A DNA stretch of 64,000 nt, from assembly GCF_019331695.1 (NCBI RefSeq), contig NZ_JAHBBI010000005.1, positions 148,268 through 212,267 on the forward strand. The letters are read 5' to 3'. A program made the translations under genes and the position numbers. The notes under the pieces are model-generated. The model did no database searches. It was not told the DNA's origin and was given only the letters and a program-made list of their open reading frames with translations. This stretch comes from Bifidobacterium pluvialisilvae (lineage in GTDB: Bacteria > Actinomycetota > Actinomycetes > Actinomycetales > Bifidobacteriaceae). How positions within the stretch are numbered: position 1 is the first letter of the stretch; every line of letters starts with the position of its first letter. Shown here in pieces: positions 45,119-54,000 of this stretch.

Positions 45119-47821
45119 TCAGAAGTCGAATCCGTCGTCGGCGAAGAGACTGCGTTTGAGCAGATAGTCGGCCTTCTGTTCCAGCATACGCCGCTGGTTG
45201 CTGCCGGCAATCCGCTCGGACAGACGCAGCTCCACCATCGTGTCGTTGAACCGGTCGGCCTCGCTCGTCAGCAGGAACGTCGCCGCCACATGACGGTCAC
45301 GCGCCTCGGGGCTTTCGGACCGGAACGTCAGCGGCACCTCGTTGGAGATCGGCACCGCCTCGCCGCCGCCGACGCCATACAGTCCCGCGAACACGGTGCG
45401 TTGCGCCACTTTGTCGCCCACCGGCTCGGTCTGCTGGAACTCCACGGTCAGCTGGCCGGTGGTGATGCGGTCGGTCCGTTGCAGAATACGGAACTCGACG
45501 GGTCTGACGTCCTGCGCCGCCGACCGTCCCTTGCTGATGCGCACGACCGGCACGACGATCTCCTGCAATGAGGCGCCCCCATGCACGTACCGTACGCCGC
45601 CGCCCTGTTTCCGCAGCCGATGGATGGAGACGGGCACCTGCACGCTCACGCCTTCGCCGGCGGCGTCCTCGATCCCGAGCTGCGAAGCCGTGAACGTGGT
45701 GAACGAGGGGGATTCGGCCAGATTGGAGCCGATGACGAACCGTCGTTTGCGCTGCCATACCGCATCGCCCTTCGGCTGTTCGCTCAGCCATTCGCCATCG
45801 GCCACGTCATGGTCCTGGTACAGGAACCCATGGTCGGCGGTCACGATCATGTTGGTCACATTCGCGTTCGCCAGCTTCTTCACGATGCCGTCCAGTTCGA
45901 CGATGGCGCGCTCGCAGGCGCCGAATGTGGCCGCCTCATCGCCTTCGCCGGCATGGTCGATCGTGTTATGGAACACGTACAGCACCTTATGTGATTTCAC
46001 CAGTTCGCGGGAACCCTCCCGGTTGAGCCCCATCAGCGTTTCGTCATCCACCGCCGCTCCCCCGACCTTCGCGAGGATGGCGTTCCTGTTTCCCATGCCC
46101 TGCGACGGCATGCCGTCGACCAGCACGGAATAATGGTCGTTCGTGCTGAACGCCAGCGTCTTGTGCGGCAGCAGCGCGGCCATGCCCAGTTGCGTGTATG
46201 AGGGCAGCACGCCCAGCTGGGCTTCGACCGTCGCGTTCCAGCGGTTCTGCGAGCGCATCCGGTCGGCGAAGGATTGCGCCACCTCGTATCGCAGCGCATC
46301 GGAGATGATGATGGCGATCTTCCTGCCGCCGTCCACGGTCTTGCGCACATGCTTCCGGTAGAAGTCCTGTTGCGCCGGAACATCGTCGATGCCCCAATGG
46401 TCAAGCCGGTCGATCTGCCGTTGCCAAGTCTCACCAAGCCGGGACTGGAACCGCGAATACCGTAGTTCCAGATCATCGCGGATGGCCGATGCCTCCGCGC
46501 GCCTGCCCTGCCGCTTCCATGCGCGGATGAACTCACGATACGCCTGGTCGGCCTGGTACAGGCGTTGCGCATACATGGAGAATCCCCGCCCGGGCGAGTC
46601 GATGTCGTCGATGATCCCCTCACCTTCGTCGAGCATGGCGCGAAGCCGGCTTGCCGCGCCGATGGCCTCGTAGTCGATCCGATAGTCGTCGTACCAGATG
46701 TGGGGCGTGCGCTCGCGGATGATGGCCTGCACGTCGTCGTCCGCTATCGTCTCGTTGCCGATCTCCTGGTACAGCAGGGTCACGATCTGTTCGTCGACTT
46801 CGCTGAACAGGGAGCGTCGGACGAGTTTCTTCAATGGCATCGCGACGATGTCGCGGCTGAGCATGAGTTCGTCGAACACCTGTTCGGAGAGTTGTTTGAA
46901 CGTGTCGGTGAAGGTGCGGTCGTTGCGCCAGCCTTCGAAATCGCGCCGGATGTTGGCGTATCGGTCGGGGCCGGCGTCGCCGTCGGAGAAGTCGTTCCAT
47001 GCGAGCTTGAACAGCCATAGCACGAAGTCCTTGACGGTCGGTACGCTCCCGCTCCCGCCGGCGGGAGCCGTCGTCAAAGACGACTGAGGGTGGATGGGCG
47101 CTTCGGACTCCTCGTATGCCGCATACCGGTATATGCCGGTGGTCCCCTTCCAATGGAATTCCAGCAGTCCTGCCTTGCGGATGCTTTCGATGCCGCTGTC
47201 GTCGTCTTCGGCGTATTGTTCGAGCAGCCGTCGCCAGATGTCCTGCAGGCTGTTGCGTCCGACCGGCAGGTTGAGCAGTACGGCGATCATCTTCGCCTGC
47301 ATGGTTCGCGCGTCGTCGTCTGCGCTCATGCGTTCGGCGAGCGTGTTCACGTCGCCGTCATCGTCGAAGAACGGTTTGGTGCGCCGCATCACGTCGAGCC
47401 ATGCGTCGCGGGTCTCGCTGCCGGCGTCCTTGGGCATGGTCTCGTTGAGGATGAGCATGAGCCGGTCGGCGGAGAATACGGGGCCGTAGGCAAGTTCAAG
47501 GTCAAGCAGCCAGTTGTGTTCGTCGTCGGGATGCCGGTTGCCGGGTTCGGCGGCGTTGCGGTAGATGAGGAACTTGGTATCGGGCTGTTCGCGCAATACC
47601 CGGTATTTCACGCCGAATGGGTTGGCGTTGGTGAGTCTGATGAGCTCCACATCGCGTAGTGCGGCGCTCGTCGCCGTTGGCCCGATGAGCGTTTCCACGG
47701 TGTCGGCGTAGGCGCCTTCGTCATCCTCCCAGAACACGATGCGCCCCTCGCCGCTCTCGGATTCGGCGTATTTGCCGAATCGTGCCGCCAGCAGTGAACC
47801 CAGCTGTTTGTTGCCACCCAT
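45119..47821 (-). CDS. pglZ: BREX phosphatase-like protein PglZ (type A)
   Basis: The 900-residue protein has an N-terminal PglZ family start (LGSLLAARFGKYAESESGEGR, IVFWEDDEGAYADTVE) and an alkaline-phosphatase-fold domain with IAIIISDALRYEVAQSF (near residue 505) and MIVTADHGFLYQ (near 660). It is required for BREX. Two starts fit: ATG 47821 with AGAGGATCGCAC, and ATG 47857, which would overlap the ATPase stop in ATGA. A palindromic repeat (47044-47090) adds 15-20 residues (SLTTAPAGGSGSVPT) in frame before the phosphatase part. Confidence 0.93.
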   Translation of the reverse strand: MGGNKQLGSLLAARFGKYAESESGEGRIVFWEDDEGAYADTVETLIGPTATSAALRDVELIRLTNANPFGVKYRVLREQPDTKFLIYRNAAEPGNRHPDDEHNWLLDLELAYGPVFSADRLMLILNETMPKDAGSETRDAWLDVMRRTKPFFDDDGDVNTLAERMSADDDARTMQAKMIAVLLNLPVGRNSLQDIWRRLLEQYAEDDDSGIESIRKAGLLEFHWKGTTGIYRYAAYEESEAPIHPQSSLTTAPAGGSGSVPTVKDFVLWLFKLAWNDFSDGDAGPDRYANIRRDFEGWRNDRTFTDTFKQLSEQVFDELMLSRDIVAMPLKKLVRRSLFSEVDEQIVTLLYQEIGNETIADDDVQAIIRERTPHIWYDDYRIDYEAIGAASRLRAMLDEGEGIIDDIDSPGRGFSMYAQRLYQADQAYREFIRAWKRQGRRAEASAIRDDLELRYSRFQSRLGETWQRQIDRLDHWGIDDVPAQQDFYRKHVRKTVDGGRKIAIIISDALRYEVAQSFADRMRSQNRWNATVEAQLGVLPSYTQLGMAALLPHKTLAFSTNDHYSVLVDGMPSQGMGNRNAILAKVGGAAVDDETLMGLNREGSRELVKSHKVLYVFHNTIDHAGEGDEAATFGACERAIVELDGIVKKLANANVTNMIVTADHGFLYQDHDVADGEWLSEQPKGDAVWQRKRRFVIGSNLAESPSFTTFTASQLGIEDAAGEGVSVQVPVSIHRLRKQGGGVRYVHGGASLQEIVVPVVRISKGRSAAQDVRPVEFRILQRTDRITTGQLTVEFQQTEPVGDKVAQRTVFAGLYGVGGGEAVPISNEVPLTFRSESPEARDRHVAATFLLTSEADRFNDTMVELRLSERIAGSNQRRMLEQKADYLLKRSLFADDGFDF
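47044..47090 (+). repeat. Dispersed palindromic repeat (copy c) inside pglZ
   Basis: GCTCCCGCCGGCGGGAGC is followed by CGTCGTC-AAA-GACGAC and TGAGGGTGG, the same layout as other copies. It is in frame and adds a Ser/Thr/Gly/Pro-rich stretch to PglZ in what looks like an inter-domain linker. Confidence 0.75.
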
Positions 47822-47853
47822 GTGCGATCCTCTTTCGTTTCCTGGTCGTCCGG

Positions 47854-48963
47854 TCATGCCGCGGTCCGTCGGAGATATTCCCGGAGGAACGGCACGGCGA
47901 AATCGACTTCGCCGCGTTCCGTCTCCCGGATCACGTACGCGTCGAGCAGACGTTTGCGATAGGTGGCGGCGTAGTTGGCGCTCTTGCCCATGCGTTCGGC
48001 CACCTCCGCCGTGGATACGGCGCCATCGGACGGTGCCATCGCCTCGAGGTATTCCCGGTCCTTTGGAGAAAGGCCGTGGAGTTCGGGAATGCAGACGGCG
48101 TTGTCGAGGTCGGTTCTCGCCTCGGATATGCCGCCGTGAACATCCTCGTCGTCGATGACGTCGGATTCCCTCATGTCGGCCGCATCCCAGATATGGTAGC
48201 CGACCAGTTGAATCATGTACGGGTATCCGGAGGTCGCCTCGGCCGCCGTCCGCAACTGCTCATCGGTGATGGTCATGCCCGAGGCCGTGAAGGTCTCGGC
48301 GAAGGCGTCCCGGACCTCGTTGACGGGAATGTCGGCGAGCACGTTCGTCCTCGCCCGGCGCAGGAAGGTGATCACCTCATCGTTGAACAGGTCGGAGACC
48401 ATCTGCGGCAGTCCGGCGAACACGATGGCGATGTTGCGGCGCTCGCGGATCTGATGCTGGATGGCCGTGGCCATGGCGATCATGTCGGAACGTTCCGCGG
48501 CCTGCGTCTCGTCGATGGTGATCAGCAGGCCGGCATGGCGTTTTTCCAATGCTTCCAGCCGCCCGGACATGGCCTTGCGCAACGTTTCGGGCATGCGTTT
48601 CGGCGAGAGTTCCGCCTCGCCCAGGCTGATGCCCGCTCCGGCGAAGTTCACCGATGGTTTGATGGTGAAATGGTCCAGAACAGAATCCTTGGAGCGCAGT
48701 TCGTTGACCAGCCGCTCGCACAGGCCCTCCGACGCGGTTTCCTCGATGACGTCCCATTTGCGGGCGCGCGCCCTGTCGCCGAACACGGTGAGCATAACCG
48801 TCTTGCCGGTTCCTCGCGCTCCGGTTATCAGCATGATGCGTCCGGGGGCTCCCACGCCGTTGTCGAGCCCTTTCTCGAAATCGCGGATGACCCTCTTGCG
48901 TCCGATGAGCAGCGGCGGCTCCCCACCGGCCGTCGGCTTGAACGGGTTCTCCTTGGCTCGCAT
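47854..48963 (-). CDS. AAA ATPase with C-terminal winged helix, in BREX cargo
   Basis: The 369-residue protein begins with PPLLIGRKRVIRDFEKGLDN, Walker A ITGARGTGKTVML (near residue 50), Walker B GLLITIDETQAAE and a sensor region GLPQMVSDLFND. The C-terminal ~80 residues resemble a winged helix (STAEVAERMGKSANYAATYRK). It is like the ORC/Cdc6-type or STAND-type bacterial ATPases found as single genes across bifidobacteria. It sits between cargo and pglZ and lies 32 bases from the pglZ start (or overlaps it). AAGGAG precedes ATG 48963. Its part in defence is not established. Confidence 0.82.
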   Translation of the reverse strand: MRAKENPFKPTAGGEPPLLIGRKRVIRDFEKGLDNGVGAPGRIMLITGARGTGKTVMLTVFGDRARARKWDVIEETASEGLCERLVNELRSKDSVLDHFTIKPSVNFAGAGISLGEAELSPKRMPETLRKAMSGRLEALEKRHAGLLITIDETQAAERSDMIAMATAIQHQIRERRNIAIVFAGLPQMVSDLFNDEVITFLRRARTNVLADIPVNEVRDAFAETFTASGMTITDEQLRTAAEATSGYPYMIQLVGYHIWDAADMRESDVIDDEDVHGGISEARTDLDNAVCIPELHGLSPKDREYLEAMAPSDGAVSTAEVAERMGKSANYAATYRKRLLDAYVIRETERGEVDFAVPFLREYLRRTAA

Positions 48964-49002
48964 GGCGGCGCTCCTTCCCTGCATCGGCCTTGATTCATCC
49001 TG

Positions 49003-49047
49003 AAATCAAAACTATCAAAAGAATCAAAAATTTCAAAAGAGCCAAAA
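49003..49047. repeat. Five 9-bp tandem repeats upstream of the AAA ATPase
   Basis: CAAAA recurs with an exact period of 9 bases five times (ends at 49011, 49020, 49029, 49038, 49047), and on the minus strand reads TTTTGNNNN. It is in the AT-rich leader of the ATPase gene, 40 to 84 bases before its start. Such a run can slip in replication, or bind a protein on one face of the helix. It may simply mark inserted DNA. Confidence 0.6.
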
Positions 49048-49124
49048 CCCATTCAGTCGCACATCACCATCCAGCACGGACGAGACCGAGGCACGATAGA
49101 CATTGATTACGTAAATCAGTATCA

Positions 49125-49331
49125 CTACCAAGGAACTTTCGAATAGCCCTGCTTCATCCGTTCGATGGTTTGCCCATCGGCAATCTGCCTAGTGAAGTGA
49201 TTTCCACCGGTCATCGTAAATGGCGATATAGATGCTGGAATGGTCGATGTAGTTTCGATGCACCACCGCATTGACGATGAGCGCAATGGCATCGGGTGGT
49301 ATTTCATACACCTCCTACCGATATGCGCCAA
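49125..49331 (-). pseudogene. Frameshifted fragment of a COG2865-type ATP/DNA-binding protein
   Basis: On the minus strand three frames in turn read parts of one known protein: YEIPPDAIALIVNAVVHRNY and SIYIAIYDDRW in the first, EITSLGRLPMGK in the second, and QTIERMKQGYSKV in the third. Together these match the C-terminal ATPase half of COG2865-type (AlbA_2-associated) proteins, where NAVVHRNY is the conserved ATP-binding box. Two frameshifts and missing ends show it is dead. It directly abuts the DUF6119 gene. Confidence 0.75.
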
Positions 49332-51062
49332 TCACTGACACGGAATCCAATTTAATTGGAGTTCCAAATTCATACGTTTCAGCTGTCTTCTAACAGCGGC
49401 TAATGCAACTTTGCTGAAAAACGGCAAGTTCGGCTTACCGGTCTTACGCTCTTTCACTATGCCAAATATGACTTTTGAGATGGAATGCTTTCCGGGCCCC
49501 GAATGTGATGGAAGGAGAAATTCTCCAGCAGGGAGGCCATAATCGTTCGCTGCTTCTTTGATTTTTTCATTAGCTACTGCTATAAAACCATCTCCATCAA
49601 CTTCAAGAGATGCGGCAACGAGACCTTGGTTAAACAAATGGCTCATTGCCGACGACCCAGAACATCGTTTAATATGAATTCGCTCTCCAGAATCAGAAAG
49701 AATATCGCACAGTTCTTCCCTGCTGTTCTTTCCACTGCCATAAGGAATCAAACGACGATCCATCAGCAAATATCGTTTCTCAGTTTCAGACTCGTTTAGC
49801 TTTTTCTGAGCCTCGTAATTATATCGAGCCTCATGCGACAGCTTCTTCTCTGTATTGTTCTCATAAACTGACACAGCTTCTTCCTCAGAATTGTACTCTT
49901 TCAAATACGGAATAAAAGCTGTATCAGATGGCGCAATAGACCTATATTCTTCTTCGATTTGCTGTACATAATCCTGCGCAATTTCATACCACTTACCCGC
50001 AGTGACGCAATAATTCTTTCCGTTGTTTAAACGAAGTTCTCCAACTAAACATGAAGCAGCAGACCACGACTGGATTTCATTTCCACTGCGTGCATCAACC
50101 GCGGAAATCTTCTTCGACCGCAATTGCCTATATGACTCAAGTTTCTTATGAAAGGTTGCGAGAACCTCTTCCATAAGGATATCCTCGTGTAAGGGAAGCT
50201 TGCCTTCGCTGTCTTTTCTTTCACCGTAATATCGGAATCCTGCTACATCTTCCCAGTTCAACACATCTGGGACGGTCATCCACAAATCACTCGTCACACT
50301 GGCTTTTTCTTTACCGGATGTAATAATCGCAATGGCTTCTTTCCAAAGGCGCTTTTCCATCTCAGGATTATTCACCGAGGCAATGTTATCTATCCAATCA
50401 AAGTTTTTCCGATATCGGTCACTTCGATATAGATCATATACTTTTACCAAAAAAGAGCCCACCGTATTTACATTCACGAGTTTAGTCATCGACAATGAAT
50501 CAGAGCCGGAGACGGTCCCCTCCAATAAATCGCCATCTTTGCCCTTGGCAGTCGTCGCGCTTAACAGGCTACGCTGCACATCAAGAGAAAACTCCTCAAT
50601 CGAAGATGCTCTTGGCATCTGTTCACTTGAGCGTCGCGCGCTGCCAGACACATCAGTAAACTTGATGGTTCTCAGCGCATTCTCGTCCACGGAATTAAGC
50701 ACACATTTCAAACCGAAACGTTCTTCACAAACTTCCCTATTTAGAAAAGATCTCCCATATCCAAATGTGATTGCAAAAAAACGTCGACACATTGTTTCTC
50801 CACAGGGGATGGAAACTGGTACGGTCAGAACTGCTCCCAGACTCGAAATTGTTAAAGAATCGTCCCCTGAAATAGACGAAGAAAAGAAGCTCAACAGCCA
50901 ATCTGGTTTATGATCATCGTTCCTACGCACATGTAATTCATATCCGCTAGGCATTTCATCAAGCTGAATCGCGGGAACATTTTTATCAACGATGTCGTTT
51001 GGAGATACTCCTTCTTTAATTAAAAAGATAGACATTTTGGTCTTTTTCGGCAGCTTTACCAT
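49332..51062 (-). CDS. TIGR04141/DUF6119-like sporadically distributed protein, BREX cargo
   Basis: The 576-residue protein begins KKTKMSIFLIKEGVSPNDIV, then has WLLSFFSSSISGDDSL and ITFGYGRSFLN. These match the start of the TIGR04141 (DUF6119) family as I know it; no catalytic motif is known there. It is strikingly AT-rich beside the neighbours, with rare-in-host codons, so it was acquired from elsewhere. It lies within the BREX operon after pglX, in the same direction, 28 bases on. Accessory genes at this site in BREX loci often add a second defence activity. Homology should be checked by profile search. Confidence 0.72.
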   Translation of the reverse strand: MVKLPKKTKMSIFLIKEGVSPNDIVDKNVPAIQLDEMPSGYELHVRRNDDHKPDWLLSFFSSSISGDDSLTISSLGAVLTVPVSIPCGETMCRRFFAITFGYGRSFLNREVCEERFGLKCVLNSVDENALRTIKFTDVSGSARRSSEQMPRASSIEEFSLDVQRSLLSATTAKGKDGDLLEGTVSGSDSLSMTKLVNVNTVGSFLVKVYDLYRSDRYRKNFDWIDNIASVNNPEMEKRLWKEAIAIITSGKEKASVTSDLWMTVPDVLNWEDVAGFRYYGERKDSEGKLPLHEDILMEEVLATFHKKLESYRQLRSKKISAVDARSGNEIQSWSAASCLVGELRLNNGKNYCVTAGKWYEIAQDYVQQIEEEYRSIAPSDTAFIPYLKEYNSEEEAVSVYENNTEKKLSHEARYNYEAQKKLNESETEKRYLLMDRRLIPYGSGKNSREELCDILSDSGERIHIKRCSGSSAMSHLFNQGLVAASLEVDGDGFIAVANEKIKEAANDYGLPAGEFLLPSHSGPGKHSISKVIFGIVKERKTGKPNLPFFSKVALAAVRRQLKRMNLELQLNWIPCQ

Positions 51063-51090
51063 AGTTTCCTCTCCTAGACTTCGGCAAAAT

Positions 51091-54000
51091 TCAATTATTT
51101 AGTCCATGGTGGGGCCAGGTCCAGGTGGCGACGTCTTTGCGTTTGCGCTCCAGGGCGGGGATGGCGCGCAGGGCGTCGCCGAGGCGAAGATAGTTGACGA
51201 GCACGCCGTCGTCGAGGTCGATGTCGAGATTGCGGGTGGCGAGCGGGTAGAGGATCTTGTCCTCGTATTCGCGGCATTCCGTGATTGCGGTCCTCATTCT
51301 CTCCCCCGCGCGCACGTCGCTGGCCAAGTCGGAGGCGAGCAGGCGGGACGACTGCGCGTCGAGCTTGGCCACGTAGTCGCGCAGGTAGCCGAGCACGTTG
51401 CTCGTGGTCTGCGGCGTGTACCGGTGCAGGTAGACGAGCGCCTTGAACGAGCCCTTGTTGTCGCGCCGGCTCGAATACATCCAGTAGATCGGACGGCTCT
51501 TGTACGTCTTCACATGGTCGGCGTAGAAGTCGTTCACGAAGTACTTGCGCAGGGTCTTGCCGAGCATGGATTCGATGTACGCCACGTTCTCGCTCAGACG
51601 TTCCTCGCCGTAGACGACGGACAGGAACCTGCGGAAGCGCGAGACGATGTCGTCTTCGAACCATTCGTCCGCAGTGACCGGGATGACGTTGTCCTCGTCC
51701 GGCATGAAGCGCGGATCCGGCACCTCACGCAGGTAGTCGTCCAACGTCTGGCCCTGCGAGGCGAGCACCAGACCTGGCTTGTCGAGACTGTATCGGCCGA
51801 ACATGCAGCCGACCGCATAGGAGATGAGCTCCTTGACGAGGTAACGGGCCATGAGCTGGTCACGCTCGGCAGGGTCGGCCTTCGGGTAGGCGAACGCCGG
51901 ATTGCGTTTCAGCGAGACGCGCTCCAACGGCACGTCGCACGGCACTTCGTCACGCACACCATACGCGTCCGCCACCAGCTCGTTGTTGCGGATTTCATGC
52001 TGACGCTGCTCCTCGGCCACCGTCTTGCAGGAGTCGATATACGCCGCAACGATCTCCGCCAAGCTCCGCCCCTGGCCTCCGCTGGCGGGGGCTGTCAGCG
52101 CAGCTGACTGAGAGTGGTCAAACCGGGCTTCCCCCTGAGGGGAAGCTGTCGGCAACATCGACTGATGAGGGGCCTTTGAGTTCCCATCCCCCACAATCGG
52201 CAAAGAGGCAAAATCCCACGAGGTCTCGTAGGAATCCCAGTCGGATTTGGAAGTGGAGATGAGGAATTCAACATTCTCATCATCCTCATCGTCCATATCC
52301 TTCAACTCATCAGCAATTGGCAATGATGCAATCTGCCCAACTTGAAAATTTACTGTTGGAGCTATTGCCGTCAATTGCGTATACAAAATTGTGGAATTCT
52401 CTATTCCTAGAATTCTTCTCAGGATGTTTTCGCTTGCAAAAATAGAACTACCAGCAACATCAAAAACAAAACCTGAAGGGTAATAGCGGAAAGCCGGTGC
52501 TGCGCTACTAACAAAGGACCATGATACAGATGGTCGGAAATAGTAATCACGTCCGTCATGTCTGAAACCAGATAATGACTTCATATAAGTCTGCCCGTGA
52601 GAATCATACCGAATAACAAATTGCTGATTACCATACCACTTCCTAAACTCACCGCCCTTGTTGTAAGGAAACCAGCCCGTAGCTTTCGATGCTTCATCTC
52701 GAGACTTACAATCACGAATAAACTTTTTATAGCTTACTTCATGCCACTGTCTCAATAATGTGTTGTTATTACCAGTTGACATCCCATGCTTGAGTTGTGC
52801 GAGATTGCCCAGTGGCTTTCCCTTCGTGAATGTGGCACGCATCGCGTCGCTCAGCCAGTACACGATGGGCGAACCGGGAATGCGGGTGAAATCGGACTGG
52901 GAGACGGTGAAAGTGGCTTCTTGATTGCCTCCGCGCATAATCTGAAGGAATTCCGCTTTTTTACGTGAGGAACCGTTCTGAGATAGTTTGATGAACCGAG
53001 TCTTATGGGAGGCACGTCGGGCTTCTACTATAAAAGCAGCATTTGCGCCAAAGATATCGGGATGATTGGAAATATCTCGGATATGAACAAAACTTGAAAT
53101 CGTATGACGATGAATCAGATCATTTCGCATAGCCTCAAATGACTTGATAAACATCCATGTATCGCCAATGACTGTTCCGAACAGACCATCCGAATCAGTC
53201 AAGGAACCATAGCGGTAGTAGAAACAAGCCATCAGGTCGGCTTTGCCGTCCTTGTAGTTGTGGTTCACGTAGTCCTTGAGTTCTGGACCCATGTTGTTGT
53301 TGCCCATGTAGGGCGGGTTGGCGACGACAGCCATGTATTGGCACGCGAGGTAGCGGGTCTGGATGAGGACCGCCTTGGCCTTGCGGGCGAGGGTTTCATG
53401 GTCGATGAGGGTGTCGGAGCTCAGGAGCATAGGTTGGGCGGAGACGGCATCACCACCCTCAGGCCCGGCTTCGCCGGGCCAGCTCCCGCCAGCGGGAGCC
53501 AAGGACGCCTCATCAGAGGGGGCCGACTTCGTCGAAACGGCGAGATTTGCGAGATCGGCTGGGGGTTGGATGAGGGAGCCGGTGATGTCGGCCTGGGCAT
53601 ACGTGTTCCAGATCTCAGGGTCGAACTCCACCTGATACATACGGTTGAGCTCGCTGACCTCGTCTTCGGTGAACGACACCTTTTCGATGCGGCGGATGTG
53701 CGGGCGCATGCCACGGTTGCGGCGGAAGAACCGGCGGTAGCGGTCCCGCGCCTTCATCAGCAGCGCGAATTCGGCAAGGTTCGCGGCACGTTCGTCGATC
53801 TCCATGCCGTAGAGGTTGTGCTCCAGAATCAATACGGGAATCTCGTTCGGGCTGTAACCCTGCTCCTCATAGATGTCGTAGAGCAGATCGAACGCGTAGG
53901 TGAGCATATGGCCGGAGCCGCAGGCGGGGTCGCATACGGTGAGGTCTTCGGGGGATGTGATGGTGGGGAGATCCTTCGACTCGCTCCGCTCGCTCAGGAT

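Noticed and set aside
48828..49052. Alternative start of the AAA ATPase reading FEIFDSFDSFDF
   Set aside because: It is in another frame from the ATPase and arises from the 9-bp repeat.
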